From contig NZ_LZMD01000070.1 in assembly GCF_001668575.1 (NCBI RefSeq), positions 62,001 to 126,000 on the forward strand: a stretch of 64,000 bases of DNA, written 5' to 3'. The stretch is from Mycobacterium sp. 1164985.4 (GTDB lineage Bacteria > Actinomycetota > Actinomycetes > Mycobacteriales > Mycobacteriaceae). The translations under genes and the position numbers were made by a program. Positions 58,742-64,000 of this stretch are shown here, piece by piece. Under the pieces are notes generated by a model. That model did no database searches. It had not been told where the DNA came from and saw nothing but the letters and a program-made list of their open reading frames with translations. The first letter of the stretch is position 1, and the number at the start of each line of letters is the position of its first letter.

Positions 58742-59509
58742 TTATCGGGATCTGGCCGCATGGCCAACGAAAGCCGGTGCCGGAGGAGCGGTTTCGCCGC
58801 GCCGATACGCAGGGGATACGACGGGGACACGCCTCAGTCGCAGCGTCAGGTGTTGGAGCCGGTACTCGAGCGCGGTCATCAAAGGCGCCAGCGGAGCCAG
58901 CACCTGCATCCGCAGCACCTGGGCGACGCTCGCACGTCGGCGCGTGCCTCGCACCGTCGCGATGAACGCCGGTTCGCTGCCGCGGTGCAGCGACACCGTC
59001 ACATCCACCTCGTCGTCCGGGTGGGGCGCGCGAACGAGGTAGTGACCGTCGGTGCCGTGAAATGGCGACACCCGCAGCTTCTTCGGCGCCATCGACGTGC
59101 CGTCCGGACCCGGTGACAGCAGATATGCGTGCCGTTCGCCGTGGCGGTTGTGCATCTCCATGACGATGTGGCGCAGCACGCCCTCGCAGTCGTGGCACCA
59201 GTACAACGTGACCGGGTTGAAGACGTAGCCGGCGACTCGCGCCTGCAGCAGTGCGGTGACCCGCCCGCCTCCGAGGTCGACACCGCGGTCGAACAGGAAC
59301 GCGTCAATGCGCTGCCGCAGCGTCTCGTCCGAGGCGCCTTCGAGGTGGTCCCGGGCGTCGAACTGCGCGAAGGGGCGCAGCCACCAGGGGAGTCTCGGCA
59401 GCCGGTCGAGGTCGACGAGCCAGCTGAAGCCGTGATGCTCGAAATGGTGGTACACCGGCGCGCGCCGCAAGTGCGCCGTCCGGGTGCGGTACAGGTAGGA
59501 ACCATCCAC
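58742..59509 (-). CDS. DUF1365 protein (Rv0448c-type)
   Basis: The 255-residue protein begins SYLYRTRTAHLRRAPVYHHFEHHGFSWLVDLDRLP and contains GYVFNPVTLYWCHDCEGVLRHIVMEMHNRHGERHAYLL and KLRVSPFHGTDGHYL, the DUF1365 pattern. In actinobacteria such genes usually sit with ufaA1-type cyclopropane fatty acid synthases and FAD amine-oxidase-like proteins in lipid-modification loci. Here neither partner is present; sigK lies 38 bp downstream on the same strand. GTG 59509 is the assigned start, without a clear Shine-Dalgarno sequence. The biochemical function is not known. Confidence 0.88.
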   Translation of the reverse strand: MDGSYLYRTRTAHLRRAPVYHHFEHHGFSWLVDLDRLPRLPWWLRPFAQFDARDHLEGASDETLRQRIDAFLFDRGVDLGGGRVTALLQARVAGYVFNPVTLYWCHDCEGVLRHIVMEMHNRHGERHAYLLSPGPDGTSMAPKKLRVSPFHGTDGHYLVRAPHPDDEVDVTVSLHRGSEPAFIATVRGTRRRASVAQVLRMQVLAPLAPLMTALEYRLQHLTLRLRRVPVVSPAYRRGETAPPAPAFVGHAARSR

Positions 59510-59548
59510 GTAGCGGTATTCGGAGCCGCTCGCGCCCCGGATGGGTCC

Positions 59549-60610
59549 TCAAGCCGAGAGTCGTTCCCAGGAATGCGCGGACGCGACGAGCCCCTGGATC
59601 AACGCCGACGTCGCCGGCGTGAGCCCGTCGTCGCCGGGCAACTGACTGCGGGGGCTGATACCCCGCACGCGCGGTGTCAGCTCGAGTTGCGCGCCACCCC
59701 CGCGGACGCGGTTGACCGGATTGTCGGGGTGCAGCCCGCGCAGTTCGCGAGGCATCGCATCGAGATCGGTGATGAGTTGATACCCAGGCACTTCGACGTG
59801 CTCCGCGAGGTGTTCGGCGAGTGCGCGGTTGCGCCCGCCCGCGAGCAACTGTGTGCTACGACCGATGCGGCCGTACCCGTGTAGTGACACCGCGACGTCG
59901 ACGTGATCGAGGAACTCCGCGAGGCGTTCGGATTCCTGCGCCCGGTACAGCGCCGACGGCAGGTGGTGCGGGTAGTGATCGGGGTGGCGCACCACGTACA
60001 GGGAGGCGCCAGCGGCGTCGGCGGCGCGTTCGGCGATCACGTCGGTCATCTGCTCCAGGCCACCGCCGTGAATTGCCAGAAAACCGAAGCGGGACCTCAG
60101 GATTCGCTCCTCGACGATGCCCGGCTGCGCCAGGAGTTCCGAAAGCGACTCAGGGGCAGGCAGATCGGATTGATCGGTGCGGCCCGGCCAGTGTGCGGGA
60201 TCCCATCGCTTGAGGAACTCGACCCAGCGCTGCGGCAGCCCGTGGTGCAGGGCGCCGTCGATGATGCGCTCGAGGTACCCGGCCCGCGGCGGGCCCGGTT
60301 CGACGCGATGGTCGATATAGACCCACGCCTCGGCGGGCCCGTCGTCGGTGTGCACGGTGAGCCGGTCGCGGCGGTAGCGCACCGGAACGCCTTCGGCGCT
60401 GTCCAGCACCGCCAGGTCGTGATCGTTGAGCTGCCACAGCACGCCGTGCACTTCGGAGCCGTCGAATGGTTCGACCGTGGCGACACCGCGCTCGTTGATC
60501 AACCAGTCGTGGTCGGCCAGCCTCGCCGGCCGGGGATCGGCGGCAGCGGGGCACCGCAACGCCATCTGTGAGACGTTGAGGTTCGAGCCGTAAGCGAAGT
60601 ACGCGTGCAT
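59549..60610 (-). CDS. Fusion of gamma-glutamylcyclotransferase-like and poly-gamma-glutamate hydrolase-like domains (Rv0923c-type)
   Basis: The 353-residue protein has two enzymatic folds. Residues 1-140 form a gamma-glutamylcyclotransferase-like barrel with the YGSNLN motif at 7-12 and LADHDWLINERGVATVEPF, HGVLWQLNDHDLAVLDSAEG. Residues 175-340 resemble the zinc-dependent poly-gamma-glutamate hydrolases of phage and Bacillus, with AIHGGGLEQMT (His and Glu ligands) and VAVSLHGYG (third ligand His). Both act on gamma-glutamyl bonds. ATG 60610 overlaps the mntH stop by one base. The order mntH-this gene matches M. tuberculosis. Confidence 0.85.
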   Translation of the reverse strand: MHAYFAYGSNLNVSQMALRCPAAADPRPARLADHDWLINERGVATVEPFDGSEVHGVLWQLNDHDLAVLDSAEGVPVRYRRDRLTVHTDDGPAEAWVYIDHRVEPGPPRAGYLERIIDGALHHGLPQRWVEFLKRWDPAHWPGRTDQSDLPAPESLSELLAQPGIVEERILRSRFGFLAIHGGGLEQMTDVIAERAADAAGASLYVVRHPDHYPHHLPSALYRAQESERLAEFLDHVDVAVSLHGYGRIGRSTQLLAGGRNRALAEHLAEHVEVPGYQLITDLDAMPRELRGLHPDNPVNRVRGGGAQLELTPRVRGISPRSQLPGDDGLTPATSALIQGLVASAHSWERLSA

Positions 60611-61836
60611 CAACCCGTCAGCGTCAGATAGATCAACACCACGTTCAAAAGGGTAATCAGGCCGGCGATGAGCCACCCGAGCGCGGTCGTCACCCGGTGA
60701 TTGACGTCGTCGCCCATCAGAGCGCGGTCGCTGGTCAGCCGCACCAACGGGATCAGCGCAAACGGAATCCCGAACGACAGCACCACCTGCGACAACACCA
60801 GCGCGCGGCTGGGGTCCAGGCCGATCGCCAGCACCGCCAACGCCGGCAACAGCGTCACGAGGCGGCGCAGCACCAAAGGAATGGAACGGTGCAGCAGACC
60901 CTGCATGATCATCGCGCCCGCGTACGCCCCGACCGACGACGACGCCAACCCCGAGGCGAGCAGCCCGATCGCGAACAGCAGCGCGATCGTGGGCCCGAGC
61001 GTCTCGTTGACCGCGGCGTGCGCCCGCTCGATCGAGTCGGTGTTCTCTTGACCCCGCAGATTCGTCGCCGCGACCAACACCATCGACAGGTTCACCGCGC
61101 CGGCGATGACCATGGCTATGCCGACGTCCCAGCGGGTGACGCGCAGCAGCATCCGTCGCATCGGGCCGGGATCGGGGTGGCCGTGCCGGTCGCGGGCCAG
61201 GCCCGAATGGAGATACACCGCGTGCGGCATCACGGTCGCGCCCAGCATCGCCGCCGCGATCAATACGCTCTCTGCGCCTGCGAATTTCGGCACCAACCCG
61301 GCGGCCGCCTCGTCGAGCGGCGGATGAGCGACGAACAGGCTCGCGAGGAAGCCGACCGCGATGATCGCCAGCAGGCCGGTGATGACGCGTTCGAACGAGT
61401 TCTGGCCGCGGTGGTCCTTAACCATCAGCAGCACCAGAGACACGACGCCGGTGATGATGCCGCCGGCGAGCAGCGGCAGGTCGAACAGAAGGTGGAGCGC
61501 AATGGCGCCGCCGACGACCTCGGCGAGATCGGTTGCCATCGCGACCGTTTCGGCCTGCAGCCAGTAGCTCAGCCTAGTGCGGCGCCCCATTCGGCTGCCG
61601 ACCGCCTCGGGCAGGGACATCCCGCTGACCAGGCCGAGCTTCGCGGAGAGGTACTGCACGGTGCAGGCCATCGCGTTGGCCGCGACGATCACCCAGATCA
61701 GCAGGAAGCCGAATTGCGCGCCGGCGCTGACGTTCGCCGCGACGTTGCCGGGGTCGACGTAGGCGATGGCGGCCACGAACGCCGGTCCGAGTAGCAGCCA
61801 ACTCGGCCGCAATTTCACCTCGGTGTTCTGGGCCAC
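60610..61836 (-). CDS. mntH: Nramp-family divalent metal transporter MntH
   Basis: The 408-residue protein is an Nramp transporter with about 11 membrane helices. The metal-site motifs are DPGN in helix 1 (AAIAYVDPGNVAANVSAG) and M-P-H in helix 6 (LGATVMPHAVYLHSGL). It imports Mn2+ and possibly Fe2+ with protons. It begins at GTG 61836 with AGAGGG upstream. A DtxR-family-like palindromic site lies 38-56 bp upstream. Position beside the Rv0923c-, Rv0926c- and Rv0927c-type genes matches Rv0924c. Confidence 0.94.
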   Translation of the reverse strand: MAQNTEVKLRPSWLLLGPAFVAAIAYVDPGNVAANVSAGAQFGFLLIWVIVAANAMACTVQYLSAKLGLVSGMSLPEAVGSRMGRRTRLSYWLQAETVAMATDLAEVVGGAIALHLLFDLPLLAGGIITGVVSLVLLMVKDHRGQNSFERVITGLLAIIAVGFLASLFVAHPPLDEAAAGLVPKFAGAESVLIAAAMLGATVMPHAVYLHSGLARDRHGHPDPGPMRRMLLRVTRWDVGIAMVIAGAVNLSMVLVAATNLRGQENTDSIERAHAAVNETLGPTIALLFAIGLLASGLASSSVGAYAGAMIMQGLLHRSIPLVLRRLVTLLPALAVLAIGLDPSRALVLSQVVLSFGIPFALIPLVRLTSDRALMGDDVNHRVTTALGWLIAGLITLLNVVLIYLTLTG

Positions 61837-61873
61837 CCCACCCTCTTTCTATCCGGAACTGCGAATAGAAAAG

Positions 61874-61892
61874 TTAGGTTAGCCGAAACCTT
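61874..61892. promoter_or_regulatory. Candidate DtxR-family (MntR/IdeR-type) operator upstream of mntH
   Basis: The 19 bp start TTAGGTTAG and match the IdeR consensus TTAGGTTAGGCTAACCTAA at 13 positions, with an inner GGTT-N6-AACC symmetry. Placed upstream of a manganese transporter gene, it could bind MntR or IdeR. Confidence 0.55.
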
Positions 61893-61911
61893 GCGGCCGT
61901 GGGGTTAGGGG

Positions 61912-62154
61912 TTACTTGTGCCAGCCACCGAGTCCGATGACGAGCCCGCCGCCGTACGGCCAGCCCCAGTACGGGCTCGTCTGTACAGACGGTGACGTGA
62001 CGATCTGCGAACTCCCGTTGGTCTGGCACTGCGTGGTGTTCGGGCCGATGTTGGTGCATTCGGGCGCGGCGCCGGCGATGGGTGCGACGAGCGACAACGC
62101 GCCGATACCGCCGAACGCGAGAAGCGGTGCGGCGTAACGGCAAATAGCCTTCAT
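61912..62154 (-). CDS. Small secreted protein, copy A
   Basis: The 80-residue precursor starts with a signal peptide (MKAICRYAAPLLAFGGIGAL then SLVAPIAGAA, probable cut after AGA). The mature part of about 52 residues has two cysteines (PECTNIGPNTTQC) and a glycine/tryptophan-rich end (SPYWGWPYGGGLVIGLGGWHK). GAGGAGG precedes ATG 62154. The next gene encodes a similar protein: both have C-x(8-15)-T-x-C after the signal, so they appear to be tandem paralogues. Function unknown; such tiny exported proteins are common in mycobacteria. Confidence 0.8.
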   Translation of the reverse strand: MKAICRYAAPLLAFGGIGALSLVAPIAGAAPECTNIGPNTTQCQTNGSSQIVTSPSVQTSPYWGWPYGGGLVIGLGGWHK

Positions 62155-62242
62155 GGTTGGCCTCCTCGGGCCAGGGCACTTCAAGTCAGCGGCCGCTGGT
62201 CGGCGAGCGCTGCGAAAGATGTTGAGCGTCAGTCCCGGACGA

Positions 62243-62512
62243 TCACGGGAAGAAGAAGCCGTCGCCTTCCCACATGCTGCCCCAGGGGCCGACGTACTCC
62301 TGCTCGGCGGGGGTCGCGTTGATGGAGACGTTGCCCGGGCTGACGCACTCGGTGGTGGAACCGCCGATGGCTTGCGCGCCGCCGGTGTCGACGCACTGCG
62401 GCAGCGTGGGATTCGGGGCCGGTTCGGCGGCGGCCAGCGGTGCCGCCGCAAGCGCTGCCGCAATGCCGCATGCAGCGATCGCCGGAGCGAGATAACGAAG
62501 AGTGGTCCGCAT
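62243..62512 (-). CDS. Small secreted protein, copy B
   Basis: The 89-residue precursor has a signal peptide (MRTTLRYLAPAIAACGIAAA then LAAAPLAAA, cut near AAA-EPAP). The mature part has two cysteines (LPQCVDTGGAQAIGGSTTEC) and an aromatic end (VGPWGSMWEGDGFFFP). AAGGA lies 8 nt before ATG 62512; the open frame's earlier start at 62518 lacks this support. The neighbouring copy A has the same cysteine pattern, though overall identity is low. Between the copies lies an 88-bp gap. Likely a disulphide-bonded exported protein. Confidence 0.8.
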   Translation of the reverse strand: MRTTLRYLAPAIAACGIAAALAAAPLAAAEPAPNPTLPQCVDTGGAQAIGGSTTECVSPGNVSINATPAEQEYVGPWGSMWEGDGFFFP

Positions 62513-62532
62513 AGGCACGTCCTTAGTCTGGT

Positions 62533-63621
62533 CTACCCCCGGCCTTGCTGCACAGCGTACAACCCTTTTCCGGTGATCAGCGGCAAGTCGAGTGTCGTGC
62601 GGATGCCGGGTGGCGCCGCCACGACCGCGGGGATCGCGTTGACAACACGAGCGGCCGTCGCGACGAGACCGGCATGGTTGTGATCGCCATTCGGGCTGCT
62701 CAGGCAGAGGTCGACGGTGTAGGAAGGCTCGCCGGTGATCTCGATGCGATACGAACCGCCTTCCTGCGCCGGCTGCGGCCAGTCCGGATGCAGGTCGTCG
62801 CGCAGGCGGGTGACGTGCTCGAGCACGACGGCCACCCTGCCGTCCTTGATGCCCTGCACTTCGAAACGCAGCGCCGCCGCGGTGCCCTTGGCGATGTGGC
62901 CGGACGCGATGTCGAAATCCTCTGGCGCCGGTTCGCGCACATAGGTTTCCGACACCTTGTCGAGCGCGATACCAAGCCCCGCCGCCAGCTGCCTCACCAC
63001 CGATCCCCAGGCCAGGCTCAGCACGCCGGGCTGCAACAACATCGGGATCTCATCGAGCGGCTTGCCGAAGCCCATCACGTCGAACATGACGGTCGCGCTG
63101 TCGTAGGTGTCGTAGTTGATGATTTCCATACACCGGATCTGCTCGACGCTCTGGCAGGTTCCGGCCAGCGCGAGCGGGAGTAGGTCGTTGGCGAAGCCGG
63201 GGTCGATGCCGTTGACGAAGACGCTCGACTGGCCCGTCTGCGTCGCCTCCTCGATGGGCTTGACGAGTTCCTCGGGCAGCACCTGCCACGGGTATTGCAG
63301 GAAGACCGCGCTGCTGCCGACGACGTTGACGCCGGCGGCGAGGATGCGCCGGTAGTCCTCGAGCGCCTCGGGCAGCCGGTTGTCGGCCATCGCGGTGTAG
63401 ACCACGCAGTCGGGTTTGGTCGCCAGCACCTCATCGAGGTCCGTCGTGGCGGTGATGCCGGTCGAAACCTGCAGTCCCGCAAGCTCGCCCGCGTCCTTGC
63501 CGGCCTTGTCCTCCGACGACACCCATACTGCGGCGAGCTCGTACTGCGGGTCGTTGATGAGTTGGGTCAGCGCGTGCCTGCCGACATTGCCGGTGCCGAT
63601 CGCGGCGACTTTGATGGTCAT
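62533..63621 (-). CDS. NAD(P)-binding dehydrogenase, diaminopentanoate/dihydrodipicolinate-reductase-like (Rv0926c-type)
   Basis: The 362-residue protein begins with a Rossmann motif (KVAAIGTGNVGRHALTQLI) and has AAVWVSSEDKAGKDAGELAG, DCVVYTAMADNR, NVVGSSAVFLQYPWQVLPEEL and FVNGIDPGFANDLLPLAL. This is the pattern of the dihydrodipicolinate-reductase-N domain family that includes 2,4-diaminopentanoate dehydrogenase. The true substrate in mycobacteria is not known; members are often near lipid genes. It starts 10 bp after the stop of the SDR gene and matches Rv0926c in position. Confidence 0.9.
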   Translation of the reverse strand: MTIKVAAIGTGNVGRHALTQLINDPQYELAAVWVSSEDKAGKDAGELAGLQVSTGITATTDLDEVLATKPDCVVYTAMADNRLPEALEDYRRILAAGVNVVGSSAVFLQYPWQVLPEELVKPIEEATQTGQSSVFVNGIDPGFANDLLPLALAGTCQSVEQIRCMEIINYDTYDSATVMFDVMGFGKPLDEIPMLLQPGVLSLAWGSVVRQLAAGLGIALDKVSETYVREPAPEDFDIASGHIAKGTAAALRFEVQGIKDGRVAVVLEHVTRLRDDLHPDWPQPAQEGGSYRIEITGEPSYTVDLCLSSPNGDHNHAGLVATAARVVNAIPAVVAAPPGIRTTLDLPLITGKGLYAVQQGRG

Positions 63622-63631
63622 GGCGTTCCTT

Positions 63632-64000
63632 TCACAGATCCGGGATCGGCATGTCGAGATTAGGGACCGTCAGCCCGCCGTCGACTTCGAGCGTCTTACC
63701 GGTCAGGTAGCTGCCTGCCGGCGAGGCGAGGTACACCGCGGCCGCGGCGATGTCCTGCGGGTCGCCGAGCCGACGCATCGGCGTGGCCTGCTCCATCGGC
63801 TTCCGCAGATCGTCGTTGGACGCCACGATGTCGAGCGCCGACGTGAGGATCGAACCCGGCGCGATCGCGTTGACGCGGATCCGCGGGCACAAGTCGAGTG
63901 CGGCGAGGCGGGTGTAGTGGGCGAGCGCGGCCTTGGCCGTTCCGTAGGCGGCGAAGCCTCGGCCGGCCAGCCGTCCCATCGTGGAGGTGATGTTGATGAT
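63632..64000 (-). CDS. Short-chain dehydrogenase/reductase, C-terminal part (Rv0927c-type, partial)
   Basis: The frame is open to the right edge, so the N-terminal Rossmann part lies outside the window. The 122 residues seen begin [11 protein letters not shown] and carry the catalytic [22 protein letters not shown], the [34 protein letters not shown] segment and the tail [13 protein letters not shown]. This is a classical SDR and matches Rv0927c, which precedes Rv0926c in M. tuberculosis. It is transcribed with the downstream Rv0926c-type gene. Confidence 0.9.
   Translation of the reverse strand: MINITSTMGRLAGRGFAAYGTAKAALAHYTRLAALDLCPRIRVNAIAPGSILTSALDIVASNDDLRKPMEQATPMRRLGDPQDIAAAAVYLASPAGSYLTGKTLEVDGGLTVPNLDMPIPDL

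Overview
The window is high-GC actinobacterial DNA. Gene content and order point to a fast-growing, environmental-type mycobacterium (Mycolicibacterium-like). From memory of the M. tuberculosis map, 8.4-16.6 kb matches accD3-echA6-Rv0906-Rv0907-ctpE-Rv0909-Rv0910, 39.4-42.2 kb contains Rv0911 and Rv0912 counterparts, 47.7-50.4 kb matches Rv0913c-Rv0914c, and 59.5-64.0 kb contains counterparts of Rv0923c, mntH (Rv0924c), Rv0926c and Rv0927c. Further support comes from GTG/ATG starts placed 6-7 nt after TANNNT -10 boxes (leaderless transcripts) and ATGA/GTGA coupling inside operons. These name matches are recall plus protein features, not database results.

Layout. 0-8.4 kb: the end of one and all of a second ABC exporter half, a convergent epoxide hydrolase/FAD protein pair, a flavin hydroxylase controlled by a divergent TetR repressor with visible operators, and small hypothetical genes. 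8.4-16.6 kb: a conserved core block with accD3-like carboxyltransferase and echA6 (divergent, sharing a palindromic promoter), a metallo-hydrolase, a beta-lactamase-like lipoprotein, the P-type ATPase ctpE and the Rv0909/Rv0910-type toxin-antitoxin pair.

16.6-39.3 kb: an accessory catabolic island lying exactly between the Rv0910 and Rv0911 counterparts, with related hairpin repeats at its two edges. A GntR regulator sits in a leftward operon (beta-propeller, gntR, acyl-CoA synthetase, SDR, acyl-CoA synthetase). The divergent rightward series encodes an SDR, Rieske oxygenase, BVMO-type flavin monooxygenase, SDR, CaiB-type CoA-transferase, two pairs of acyl-CoA dehydrogenases, a Gfo/Idh oxidoreductase, a ThDP enzyme, an aldehyde dehydrogenase and, further on, an amidohydrolase. 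Two similar 12-bp palindromes in the divergent promoter region are the likely GntR operators. Together they look like a pathway that oxygenates, CoA-activates, desaturates and shortens a bulky hydrophobic (probably alicyclic, terpenoid or steroid-like) carboxylic compound. The substrate is unknown.

39.3-53 kb: VOC protein, SDR-like protein, S4 protein behind three 11-bp-phased repeats, cupin, membrane protein, GNAT, a large cyclase/ATPase/LuxR regulator, an Hsp20 gene with a CIRCE operator, a duplicated HxlR regulator with a carotenoid oxygenase and thiolase-like protein, a GAF-ANTAR protein, a zinc-ribbon/DUF732-like membrane protein and a frameshifted GNAT gene. 53-64 kb: tRNA-Arg(CCU), a flavin monooxygenase, an F420-type oxidoreductase, a YbdK-type ligase behind a strong hairpin, rskA-sigK with a DUF1365 gene, a cyclotransferase/poly-gamma-glutamate hydrolase fusion coupled to mntH, two small secreted paralogues, and Rv0926c/Rv0927c-like genes (the last cut by the window edge). 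No gene-free stretch exceeds about 200 bp. I saw no insertion sequence, CRISPR array, rRNA or prophage.
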